A stretch of DNA of 64,000 nucleotides from Synechococcus sp. BO 8801 (lineage in GTDB: Bacteria > Cyanobacteriota > Cyanobacteriia > PCC-6307 > Cyanobiaceae), in assembly GCF_002252675.1 (NCBI RefSeq), contig NZ_NQKY01000006.1, positions 101,118 to 165,117 of the forward strand, given 5' to 3'. The position numbers and the translations under genes are program-made. The notes below the pieces were generated by a model. That model ran no database searches. It was not told the origin of the DNA and worked only from the letters and a program-made list of their open reading frames with translations. Below are positions 8,393 to 16,146 of the stretch, piece by piece. Numbering within the stretch: position 1 is the first letter of the stretch; each line of letters begins with the position of its first letter.

Positions 8393-9508
8393 CTAGCTTG
8401 GAGATACTAAATCGCTTGCCCTAGGACAGAATGGATCCATTGATAAGGTAGACCCCATCAGCCAAAAGGATCTCGCCTTAGAACCGCCGCGGCATTGTCT
8501 GACTATTAAACATGTTGAACAAGCAGGGTACGTGAGATATGGCTTAGGCTTTTGGAATTGTTGAAATATACTAGAGTTCTGAATAAAATTAAGATCTGAG
8601 TTAAGGATGTTACCCAATCTAGCGGACTGTAGTCCTGAAAGCAGTACGCTAGGATATATATCTCCATTAGAGTCTATTGCGATCTCGGTTATTCCAGTAG
8701 TATCTGAGGTATCACATGCCTCTAAGGCGTCAAATCTAGAAGGTGTAGAATAATGCCATAGATTTTCGCATTCCGCCAGTTCAATCCCCATCTCAGCTAG
8801 TGGCAGGTAAAACTCCCATGGCGAAATAGTGGAAATCCGCATAGCAGAGAGAAGGCCTTTTGACTTCTGCTCAGTCCAATAAAGCAAGCGTTCTTTGAAC
8901 TGGCTATAGGGCAGTCCTTGGCCATCAGATTTGCTTCCTCTGCCTATATTTGCACAGACAATCAATAACAAGCCAGCAGCGCCAAGCCTTTTAACCACAA
9001 AAGTGTATAGCTCCTCTATTTCAGGCGCGTTAGTAGATGTCAGAACTGTGTTAACACTCCATGAAATGCCCAACATTCCTAACGCTTCTGCAGTGGCTAT
9101 TGCAGATTCAAACGAATAGCTTGAGCGATATCCTTGGCGTGGTGGCCGTGTCAGATTAAACTTTGCCTGCTCATAGTGGTCAATACTTAAACTTATCGAA
9201 AACTGATGCTCTGAAGTTGGCAACCTTTTCAACAGGTCATGATTAAAAGCTCCACCTGTAATTAGCGCAACGCGGAACGAAGGCAAGCTACATGCATAAT
9301 TCACTAATGGAATAACCTCTGGGTGCAGCATTGGCTCACCACCGGCAAAGCTTATGCTCTGAATTCCAGACTCATGCAATTTCTTTATTGCTCTGATCCA
9401 CTCTGATTGACTCAGCTCATCCTTCTTTGGCTGACCTGATGATGAATGGCAATATTTGCATCTAAGCTCACATCTGTTGGTCAAGTTCAGGTCGGCATGA
9501 TAAATCAT
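8393..9508 (-). CDS. Radical SAM/SPASM maturase-like protein
   Basis: At the N terminus, NRCELRCKYC (Cys13, Cys17, Cys20) binds the [4Fe-4S] cluster that cleaves SAM, followed by the glycine-rich SFAGGEP motif near residue 54. The C terminus carries CSTC, then LIVRQCRGG, then DPFCP (Cys330, 333, 339, 361), the pattern of a SPASM auxiliary-cluster domain. Proteins of this build modify peptides (thioether, C-C or epimerisation chemistry) or serve as anaerobic sulfatase-type maturases. Length 371 fits the family. Placed right after the small 85-residue gene and before the B12 radical SAM gene, it is the best pointer to a peptide substrate. Confidence 0.88.
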   Translation of the reverse strand: MIYHADLNLTNRCELRCKYCHSSSGQPKKDELSQSEWIRAIKKLHESGIQSISFAGGEPMLHPEVIPLVNYACSLPSFRVALITGGAFNHDLLKRLPTSEHQFSISLSIDHYEQAKFNLTRPPRQGYRSSYSFESAIATAEALGMLGISWSVNTVLTSTNAPEIEELYTFVVKRLGAAGLLLIVCANIGRGSKSDGQGLPYSQFKERLLYWTEQKSKGLLSAMRISTISPWEFYLPLAEMGIELAECENLWHYSTPSRFDALEACDTSDTTGITEIAIDSNGDIYPSVLLSGLQSARLGNILNSDLNFIQNSSIFQQFQKPKPYLTYPACSTCLIVRQCRGGSKARSFWLMGSTLSMDPFCPRASDLVSPS

Positions 9509-9535
9509 GAATTCAAGACTATAATTGACGATGCT

Positions 9536-9793
9536 TTATGGGTTATCTAATTCCTCTAATCCGGTAAGCTCGATGCGAATCCTTGCCTTTATCCCATCTG
9601 GAAATGCCTTTTGACCCCTTGCTTCGCTGATGTCTTGTTGCATTTTTTCGAGTTCAGAAGCTACAAATTCTTCAATGCGGCGAATTAAATCACTTTTTAA
9701 GTTTCGCTGATGAAAGTCATTTTGCTGAGAGCGGTGCAAATCAACATCAATAATAGTGCGATTCCATTGTTTAGAAATAAAGAACTCGTCCAT
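9536..9793 (-). CDS. Small protein of unknown function, 85 aa, in radical SAM operon
   Basis: I start at the ATG of MDEFFISKQWNR because it follows the TAA of the GST gene after one base, the tightest coupling available; an earlier in-frame start would overlap the GST gene. The protein is charged, with a central helix (DLIRRIEEFVASELEKMQQ, about residues 37-55) and a C-terminal beta-like segment (KARIRIELTGLEELDNP). There are no cysteines, so it is a poor candidate for a thioether precursor. It could be a recognition or chaperone protein for the radical SAM enzymes, or itself a substrate. No family is recognised. Confidence 0.7.
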   Translation of the reverse strand: MDEFFISKQWNRTIIDVDLHRSQQNDFHQRNLKSDLIRRIEEFVASELEKMQQDISEARGQKAFPDGIKARIRIELTGLEELDNP

Positions 9794-9794
9794 T

Positions 9795-10487
9795 TTACTT
9801 GCCCTCAAGGTTGTCAGATTCTACGATCATAACACCGACTTCTACTGGAGGGCAGGTGCTTGCCCACGCGTCTAGGCTTCGGATACGACTTCTATAAGCT
9901 CTGATACTAGAAAAGGAAAGTAGATCAATGCCCGCATGGTCACAATTAGAAAGACTAGACATGATGGCGAAATCTGCAATGTCTATTGCACTACCTGTTA
10001 CATAGTCATTCTTCTCTAAATGAGTATTTAGTATACCAAGCACTCTCTCAGAGCTAGTCCTGGCCTCTCTAATGCGTTCATCTTCGAATGAATTTTCTTC
10101 GCTTCCGCTAATGCCTGGATTTCCGTGCATAACTTTAACAAGCATAGTTTCTATTATCTTATCGATTGGGGGGGAGAGCTCTGCGATTTGCCAGCTCAGC
10201 CACTGTATATTTTTTACTAGGCGATCATTGGTGAGTTCGCCGTTAGCACTCGTATTAGAAGCTTTTTGCGCCAAATAAACTAATATTGCAATTGTTTCCC
10301 ATACCACTTTTTCGCCATCCACCAATACTGGAACTATCCCGTTAGGATTAATCTGCAAAAAATCGGCGCTCTTTTGCTCAAGGGCTACTAGATTCACTTC
10401 GGCCAAATCCAATGATAGGCCCAGATGCTTCGCTGCTGCCTGCACGGATCGAGACTTTGGCGATTGCTGGAAAGAATAAAGCTTCAT
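9795..10487 (-). CDS. Glutathione S-transferase family protein
   Basis: The 230-residue protein has the thioredoxin-fold GST N domain (KLYSFQQSPKSRSVQAA at residues 2-18, INPNGIVPVLVDGEKVVWETIAI at about 47-69, with the cis-Pro of GIVPVL and the E-T pair that binds the gamma-glutamyl group). The helical C domain contains NDYVTGSAIDIADFAIMSSL near 160-178 with the conserved Asp. It may conjugate or remove glutathione during product synthesis, or give self-protection. Its ATG overlaps the stop of the 64-codon ORF by four bases (ATGA), and the next gene starts one base after its stop. AT-rich like the rest of the cluster. Confidence 0.85.
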   Translation of the reverse strand: MKLYSFQQSPKSRSVQAAAKHLGLSLDLAEVNLVALEQKSADFLQINPNGIVPVLVDGEKVVWETIAILVYLAQKASNTSANGELTNDRLVKNIQWLSWQIAELSPPIDKIIETMLVKVMHGNPGISGSEENSFEDERIREARTSSERVLGILNTHLEKNDYVTGSAIDIADFAIMSSLSNCDHAGIDLLSFSSIRAYRSRIRSLDAWASTCPPVEVGVMIVESDNLEGK

Positions 10488-10678
10488 TTCTGTGTATGAG
10501 CTGTAAGTTCAAGATTGATTAGATTTACAATATTTCCTTGGTTTGTTGAGCTCTTCGTGGAAAGCATGCATCCAACAAAGCTTAAGGGACAATCTCGCAC
10601 TTGCCGGTTGAACAGTGTAGTGGCCTTCACATCTTTTAACGCCATCTTGCCTGATGAGTCTTGATGGTGGTCTTTCAT
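10484..10678 (-). CDS. Candidate 64-aa leader gene of the operon (possible precursor peptide)
   Basis: The frame from ATG 10,678 encodes 64 residues and ends in an ATGA overlap with the GST start, so it is the first reading frame of the operon. A ribosome-binding-like AGGAAG lies about 10 bases upstream of the ATG. The peptide begins MKDHHQDSSGK, has two cysteines at positions 30 and 37 (CPLSFVGC) and a Ser/Thr/Asn-rich C-terminal half ending LELTAHTQK. A leader-plus-core organisation is conceivable. Against this, the frame runs in phase with the decayed IS630-type transposase tail just upstream, so it could be an accidental extension. Treat as a hypothesis. Confidence 0.4.
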   Translation of the reverse strand: MKDHHQDSSGKMALKDVKATTLFNRQVRDCPLSFVGCMLSTKSSTNQGNIVNLINLELTAHTQK

Positions 10679-10684
10679 TTCTTG

Positions 10685-10830
10685 TCTTCCTGCGTTAATC
10701 TCCAGGATTGAATCCACCGTCGGCTTCCAGTTAAACGGGGCTTGGTCTTGTTGTAACCTGCCAACAACTGCTCGATTTAGGCGATCAGCTCTTTGACACC
10801 CATCTTTTGTCTGATGATGGTGTGCCCGCC
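10685..10830 (-). pseudogene. Remnant of an IS630-type transposase C terminus
   Basis: On the minus strand one frame reads MGVKELIA, stop, IEQLLAGYNKTK, and after a one-base frame change PFNWKPTVDSILE. Together this is the typical end of IS630/Tc1-like transposases (helix, then YN, then a PFxW and a T-D-SIL block). A stop and a frameshift make it inactive. It lies directly upstream of the operon's first ORF. Confidence 0.6.
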
Positions 10831-10953
10831 CTGTCCGGGCAGCCCGGGGTGAGGTTGAGACTGAGGAGAGGGTGGAGGCGCTGCCCTGTCCGACCCTTGT
10901 CCGAGCCTGCCGGCGATTGATGCTCTGGCTGGCAGGGCCAATGGGATCGCGCG

Positions 10954-11046
10954 CTCGGGGGAGTGGGGCTGGCGGGGCTGACTGGGGATGAGGAAGGGGC
11001 AGGCTGTACAGATCTCCGTGGTTGACCAACTGAGTGATCCCCCGAG
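10954..11046 (+). repeat. CTCGGG/CCCCCGAG-bounded element, copy B
   Basis: A 93-base unit starting CTCGGGGGAGTGGGGCTGGC and ending ATCCCCCGAG, with inner GGTTGACCAACTG. The first 25 bases match copy A (2919) almost exactly. It lies 275 bases from the operon start. Confidence 0.55.
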
Positions 11047-11194
11047 GTCAATGAAGATCATTGCCTCGGGGAGCCGATCCCCGGGGAGCCTGCGCTGCTG
11101 AAGAGGCGGGAGCGGTTTCCTCGTAAGCATGCGGTTGAGCGGTGGCAGAAGCTTCAGAAGGAGGGGTGGAGGCGTGTGGAGCCGCAGTGGTAGT

Positions 11195-11389
11195 TCAGAT
11201 GACCCCATCAGGGCTGGTACGGTCCAGAACCGCCAGCAGCTCTTCGAGCACCCGCCCGACCTCCGGTCTCTTCTCAGGTGTGTGCACCGCGCCGAAGGCA
11301 CGGGCCGTCTTGCGGCCCTCGATCTCCTGGAGGGTGTTGGTCGTGTCCATCAGCAGCTGGATGGAGATGTCGGCTGTGGTGAAGGGCAT
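11195..11389 (-). CDS. Small hypothetical protein, 64 aa
   Basis: The frame encodes MPFTTADISIQLLMDTTNT, then LQEIEGRKTARAFGAVH and VGRVLEELLAVLDRTSPDGVI. The amphipathic helix pattern and balanced composition look like a real protein, and the frame is more convincing than the overlapping plus-strand frames. No domain is recognised. It stands alone among decayed repeats, so it may be an orphan remnant of an element gene. Confidence 0.4.
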   Translation of the reverse strand: MPFTTADISIQLLMDTTNTLQEIEGRKTARAFGAVHTPEKRPEVGRVLEELLAVLDRTSPDGVI

Positions 11390-12008
11390 GGGTCTTAAAG
11401 GGGCTAAGTACAGCGTTCCCGGGTACGGTCAGCTATCGACAGGGACAAGATGTCCTTTCAGTGGCTCGACCACTTACCCCCGAGGACGAAGCGCTTAGAG
11501 CTCTTGTGGAAAGCGGATCGGCTCGGTGACGGCGCTGCTGAAGTGATCGGGGCTGTGGGTGCTGCGATTGCTCTTGTGTCGGAACCCCATTCAGGTGCCC
11601 TCGGGCGATGGCTCGTTCCATCCACCGGTACCAGCGACAGGCACTACCCCCCCTTCAAAGCCGCACAACCGGACAGGCCGGACAACGGGGGGCTGCCTCC
11701 TTTCTTGGATGTCTGCTTTGCAAGGGAGGGGGGGATCTGATCAATGGTTTTTATTGAGGGTGTCCGCCCTGTCCAGCGCGTCCGGCGTGAGGTGGGGACT
11801 GGGGAGAGGGAAGCTGCCCTGCCCTGTCCGGACCCTGTCCACGCGCTCACCGCGCCTGTCCGACCACCACAGCCCTGGCCGTTAGGTCATACCCCCCCGA
11901 CCTGGCTAGGGAAGGGTGTCCCCCTTTGGGGGGTGGGGGGGATGGCGGGGATGCGCTCTGAAGATCCAGTCCGACACCGGGAACCCTTTGAACAGCCTCA
12001 CCTCCACC

Positions 12009-12242
12009 ATGCCCCGCATCCTCTGGCACTTCAACGCCGAAGGCTTGCCCCTCGAACGCATCGACAGCCTCACCAGCGAGCACATCCCCGTCTTCACAGG
12101 CGGGCCTGAGGAGTTGCTCCACCCCGAACAGGGTGTGCGCTCAATCGCCTGCTTCATTCCCGAGGTCGCAGGGGTGGAGTGGATCTTCGGTGGTGACAGC
12201 CACTCCTCGGGAATCCGGCGAAGTGCTCGGGGGAATGCGTGA
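12009..12242 (+). CDS. Hypothetical protein, intact head of the duplicated small ORF
   Basis: 77 residues beginning MPRILWHFNAEGLPLERI, then FTGGPEELLHPEQGVRSIAC and GVEWIFGGDS. The dead copy at 2762 shows the reading frame was once under selection in both places. The last residues are read through the CTCGGG element that starts at 12,226, so the gene is probably truncated by it. No family is recognised. Confidence 0.45.
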   Translation: MPRILWHFNAEGLPLERIDSLTSEHIPVFTGGPEELLHPEQGVRSIACFIPEVAGVEWIFGGDSHSSGIRRSARGNA

Positions 12243-12320
12243 GAGGGGCAGCTGAGAGGACCGCCCGAGAATAAACGGGCCGGTCTCCGTGGTTAACCGA
12301 CGGTGCTGTTCCCCCCGAGA
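12226..12320 (+). repeat. CTCGGG/CCCCCGAG-bounded element, copy C
   Basis: A 95-base unit starting CTCGGGGGAA and ending TTCCCCCCGAG with inner GTGGTTAACCGACGG. The ends can pair over at least eight bases. Its left end interrupts the small ORF starting at 12,009. Confidence 0.6.
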
Positions 12321-12438
12321 ACGTTCCACCCCTTGCCTCAATGTCCTGCGCCTTCTTGCCCCTGGTGAACAAATCGCTGTCGGCTGCCTCCATGGCCTGC
12401 CTCGTCCCCTGGCTCGTCTTGATCAAGCGCTCCCCGCC

Positions 12439-12612
12439 TTAGGCGGCGAACTCCTGCAGTGTCTTGCGGCCGCTGATAGCCCTAATGGCGACCCTGGCCT
12501 TGAAATCGGGGCTATGGTTGCGGCGTTTGCTTATGGGTAGGAGCCCCTGGTCAGGGGCGGTGCCCCGCCTCAGAGGTTAACGCTGGACCCTGTCCAGAAA
12601 AACCAGACCACC
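12439..12612 (-). mobile_element. Second IS3-family orfA remnant
   Basis: Minus-strand reading from 12,534 gives I/M SKRRNHSPDFKARVAIR, AISGRKTLQEFAA, stop. The start codon has become ATA and the frame stops after 31 residues. The upstream terminal repeat TGGTTTTTCTGGACAGG is shared with 3057-3250. It is a dead fragment of the same IS type. Confidence 0.65.
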
Positions 12613-12723
12613 TCAGATTCACATTCAAGGCATAAAATTTAGCCAGGCCAAGCAAGCTGGCTGGCATGAGTCAAGATGCTCAACCCTGCTCTTATTCAGG
12701 GATGGACTAACTCCAAGAATTCA

Positions 12724-13914
12724 TTAAAGAATCGAATAGAAATTCACTTCGCCATTCTCCAAGAAATATATCCTCACTTCCCCGTCCGAACTAATCTTAG
12801 TTGGATATCCTCCCCATTTTAATGCGGATATCGCCGCACTTGTACGCGCTCCGAACTGATTTCCAAGATCAGGGTGCAACTCAATCATTGCTCCATATGC
12901 GGTAATATTTTTCCCATTAAAGATCAACGCTCCATCCATGGAGGCAACTTCATTTACAATCCAGGACTTCCGTGACTTATAATTACTAATGCCTAAGCCG
13001 AGATCCCAGATTTTCTCTCCGATTACTCGTCGCAGATCATTGCTTGGCGCCTGGACATCAAAATCGATAATCGCATGCTTATTCACTACCTTTCTGATGA
13101 CTCTACTATTTGGATCTGCGATCAACAACGCGCCATGACGTTTGTAGCTCAACTCAAAGAGGTGAGCGTATATATTACATGCGATCCGATAGGAGTCAGG
13201 AAATGGGTACAGATCGAAAATGCAATTCTTTAGCGTCGGTGCATCGTACAGCCTCCACTTATATTGACGTCTAGTTACGGCAATCGATTCACTCCCAATA
13301 ATAATATCTCCCTGCCGAGTTAATACGGCTGATATTGCAGACGGGCTAGTCTTGCTATACACTGGAGAAAGAAACTCTGGATAGAACTTATATTCACTTG
13401 TTACATTAATCTGATCCCAGCCTACTTGTTCAATATCAACAAAATTTCCCCATCGATCGACTCGAATAACTGTGTTCATCGCACAACCAATCGGATCTAC
13501 GATCTTTTGGAAGCTATCGCTAAACAAACTATGGATTCCAATTGCGGTCGTGTCTATCAATAGATTCTTATTAATTTGACTGTTTTCGTAAGTCCTAAGT
13601 GCCGCATTGCATAGATAGTCAACGATGGAGGCCCATTCAACCCCAGGATAAATGTCATCTAGATAGTTGATTGCAACTATTTGCTGGATCGTTGATATAT
13701 CGTGTATTGACTTTGTGCTACCAGCGCGCGATGCCAATTTTTGAAAGTTATTGTTTACGTAGTCTAGATGTCTTGACAGTGCAGGGGTAGGTGCTCTTTT
13801 TGAATGAAAGAAAATGCAGTTTTGCGAACTGCCAATTGCACGGCGGTTCAGGCTTGGAATCTTAGAGACGTACCACTGTGGAACCATCTCCAATAGTGAC
13901 AGTTCGACGCTCAT
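12724..13914 (-). CDS. Protein with C-terminal DAC (DisA_N)-like domain
   Basis: The 396-residue protein is AT-rich and unlike its GC-rich surroundings. The C-terminal part has KRHGALLIADP near 258, MDGALIFNGKNITAYGAMI at 326-344, FGARTSAAISAL at 354-365 and SSDGEVRIYF at 375-384. This order (DGA, a G-x-R block followed by AA, then a VSSDG strand) is that of the diadenylate-cyclase fold in stand-alone DAC-like proteins with variable N-terminal sensor regions. The DGA motif is kept, but the RHR triad is reduced to a single Arg (ART), so catalytic activity is doubtful. The first 230 residues are unrecognised and may be a sensor. Role in signalling or defence is inference. Confidence 0.6.
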   Translation of the reverse strand: MSVELSLLEMVPQWYVSKIPSLNRRAIGSSQNCIFFHSKRAPTPALSRHLDYVNNNFQKLASRAGSTKSIHDISTIQQIVAINYLDDIYPGVEWASIVDYLCNAALRTYENSQINKNLLIDTTAIGIHSLFSDSFQKIVDPIGCAMNTVIRVDRWGNFVDIEQVGWDQINVTSEYKFYPEFLSPVYSKTSPSAISAVLTRQGDIIIGSESIAVTRRQYKWRLYDAPTLKNCIFDLYPFPDSYRIACNIYAHLFELSYKRHGALLIADPNSRVIRKVVNKHAIIDFDVQAPSNDLRRVIGEKIWDLGLGISNYKSRKSWIVNEVASMDGALIFNGKNITAYGAMIELHPDLGNQFGARTSAAISALKWGGYPTKISSDGEVRIYFLENGEVNFYSIL

Positions 13915-15016
13915 TGCCTAATGCTTCATGGCGCTGCAGCTTAACATCATGATTGGCAGATACAGGTCATTCACGCTGGGATCAGATAACGGGCTGCAAG
14001 CGAGGGGGCTTATGAAAGCTGGATTCACCAATATCAATGGCTCAGCGCCTTGACGTTATACTTCATGCACGACTAGTTTCTCGCATTCTGATGCTCGAGA
14101 GATTCTCGACGACTCGAAGATAGCTTCTATATGCGATTAAGTCTCGCTGTTCATACACTGCATTGAGAGCTCTATGCGTCAACGGCTTGATGGCCACTAT
14201 CTTACCCCACTCTGCTGTGCATGATACGGCAGGACTTTGCATCAGCAATCCTATATGCCAACTTATCTCAGCTGCAAACGCTTTCGCACTCTAGCTGACA
14301 CAGAAGATGCTCATTAGACTCACCAGCCACATGCCGCATCAAAGCAAGCATGCGTACGAGACTGAACAATCGTGGATATAAGTACTGACCGATCGTTCTT
14401 CAGCCTTTGTTACCCTCGCTGGAATGAGGCATCAGCCTATCTTCGAGTTCTGGCTTTGGAATGATCGAGCATGACTTATAACCTGCTCGATCGACCGCTG
14501 CAGCGGTCTGACCAATCGAATCGAGCAATGCGCCGCTGACAGGAGCCAGCTCACGGCAGAAGGTGGCGATGGTGTTCCAGAAGTTGGGTCCGTAGGAGGT
14601 CATAGGAGGGATGGGCACCGTTTAGGTGCGGAAGGTTTCGGCAATGGTCGGAAGGGGATGGACTTATCGGATCGGCTTCGCTGCTTTGGGGCTCGGGGAG
14701 GGGGGGCTTCGCTTGCAAGCCAGCACGACTCAGGTGGTTAACCAACCCTTGGGGGTGGAGCTGGCGTCCTCAGGGGGAGGCAGGACGCCACTGGAACCAG
14801 CATCAGGAATGCAGTTACGCCACTCCCAGATCCCCCCCGGCGGGAGCCCTCTGCAGATCCGATCCCCAGAAGTCATGGCAGCATCAAGCCGCACTGGTGG
14901 TCGTCACAGCCCGCTGGTGTGGACAAAGCCGGGCAGGGAGTCAGAGCCCCTGCCCCGTTCCTCTTCCGGCTTCGCCCCACCCCCTGCCGTAGGCACCTCT
15001 TGGCCGAAGGCCGGCC
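13915..15016. other. 1.1-kb intergenic region with decayed fragments
   Basis: No confident gene. A minus-strand frame at 14,400-14,618 (MTSYGPNFWNTIATFCREL and following) looks protein-like but is unrecognised. A degenerate relative of the CTCGGG elements sits at about 14,691-14,760 (CTCGGGGAGGGG, then GGTGGTTAACCAACCC). The part up to about 14,600 is AT-rich; then composition rises sharply. Probably an accumulation of element remnants. Confidence 0.4.
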
Positions 15017-16033
15017 TCAGCTGCGGGTGGCCGCCAGCGCCAGTTCATGGGCTTGGGTGAGGGTGGCGGCGGCTTTGCCGAACCAGAGCCCCTCCAGCCG
15101 CTGGCGGGCCGCCTCGATCGGATCCCTGGCCCGGCCTGCATCGTGGCTCAGGTGCTCCGTCACGGCCTGGTAGGCGCCCCACATCGAGCCCTGCACCCCT
15201 GGGATATCACTGCCGATGGCCTGGCCTTCGAACTTGGCGGAGAGGCCCTCCCAGGCGGGGAGATCCTCCAGCCGCCGGGGCCGGCTTGTCGTGGCATCGC
15301 CGCGGCGATCATTGATGGCCCCCCGCAGCTGATCGGCAAACAATGTTTCGACGTAGCGGCGGAACTGCATCGCCGTGCAGGGGGCGGAGGCCATGGCTCT
15401 CAGTTCGGCCAGTCCTCCAGTGAATTGCTGGCGCTTGAGATCGATGAGCTCTGGCAAGTGGCTGATCAAGGCATTCGCGTTCCTGGTATGGCGGATTCGG
15501 CAGCCCTGCTGCCTGCGGCTTCTCGCGGATGCCAGCCCGAGGGCAGCAGACAAAGTGTTTTGGCACACAACCCGGATCGGAGAGAAGAAGACCGAGAAGG
15601 CGATGGTCCCGTCATGGCTGGTGCAACCCACCAGGTACTGATTCACCGGATCGCCGGGGAGCACCTCTCCTTCTGATTGGCGCACTCGGGCTGTGAAGGT
15701 CACCTTCCTGCCACCGGCCAGGACGCAGACCGCATCCATCACCGCGTCGCTATGCAGGGCTTCCGCCACTCGAATCAGCTGCTCGTTCTGGACGATTTCA
15801 TAAGTGCTGTTCATCACCGAAAGGGTGGTGCCGGTATCGGTGCGGCTGATCGCCTGATACCCCTCGATGGGCTGCATGTCGGCGTCGTAGACGGGGCGTC
15901 CGGCGAGATGAAAATCGGCGCCACCGAGGCGGAAGGCCTCACGGGCCGGCAGGGTGCCGTCGAGGACCAAGCCGAGGCGATGCCAGGCGGGCTTGCTGTT
16001 CAGGAAGACGCCAGAGCTGAATTGATGGGACAT
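15017..16033 (-). CDS. DUF932 phage/plasmid-like protein
   Basis: 338 residues from MSHQFSSG, chosen because this is the conserved DUF932 opening followed by PAWHRLGLVLDGTLPAREAFRLGGAD. Other blocks are ISRTDTGTTLSVMNSTYEIVQN, VGCTSHDGTIAFSVFFSPIRVVCQNTL and the late GSMWGAYQAVTEHLSHDAG, all typical. These proteins are common on plasmids, phages and integrative elements; their biochemical role is not established, though a recombination or DNA-metabolism function is often supposed. An earlier in-frame start would run back through a terminator and is rejected. The start lies 40 bases behind the terminator at 16,074-16,102. Confidence 0.88.
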   Translation of the reverse strand: MSHQFSSGVFLNSKPAWHRLGLVLDGTLPAREAFRLGGADFHLAGRPVYDADMQPIEGYQAISRTDTGTTLSVMNSTYEIVQNEQLIRVAEALHSDAVMDAVCVLAGGRKVTFTARVRQSEGEVLPGDPVNQYLVGCTSHDGTIAFSVFFSPIRVVCQNTLSAALGLASARSRRQQGCRIRHTRNANALISHLPELIDLKRQQFTGGLAELRAMASAPCTAMQFRRYVETLFADQLRGAINDRRGDATTSRPRRLEDLPAWEGLSAKFEGQAIGSDIPGVQGSMWGAYQAVTEHLSHDAGRARDPIEAARQRLEGLWFGKAAATLTQAHELALAATRS

Positions 16034-16073
16034 GGGATTACAGCTGCGGCGCGGACGCCGCCAGAGAGGACAG

Positions 16074-16102
16074 AAAAAAGCCGGCCTCACTGGGAGACCG
16101 GC
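16074..16102 (-). terminator. Intrinsic terminator between SSB-like and DUF932 genes
   Basis: Read on the minus strand: GCCGGTCTCC ... GAGGCCGGC hairpin followed by six T. It ends the SSB-like gene, whose stop is 45 bases upstream, and leaves only 40 bases before the DUF932 ATG. Confidence 0.8.
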
Positions 16103-16146
16103 AAGTGCTGGGGCGGGGTTCACACCCGCCTTCCCGTGTGGACGGA

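Larger units (their letters stand above)
11597..12620 (+). repeat. Direct repeat, copy 2 (right flank of biosynthetic cluster)
   Basis: Colinear with 2352-3260 in the same orientation. The first 340 bases are nearly identical; the remainder keeps the order small ORF, CTCGGG element, IS3 orfA remnant and shared CTGTCCAGAAAAACCAG end. Copy 2 keeps an intact start of the small ORF and is about 115 bases longer. Recombination between the copies would delete the whole cluster. Confidence 0.85.

Noticed and set aside
10484..11029. A single 181-residue minus-strand gene covering the operon start and upstream repeats
   Set aside because: The upstream half crosses the CTCGGG element and a decayed transposase tail; only the last 64 codons have a ribosome-binding-like site and coupling to the GST gene.
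2352..12620. An intact composite transposon around the biosynthetic operon
   Set aside because: The flanking repeats hold only broken orfA starts and no OrfB or second terminal repeat, so only a recombination-type or fossil origin can be proposed.
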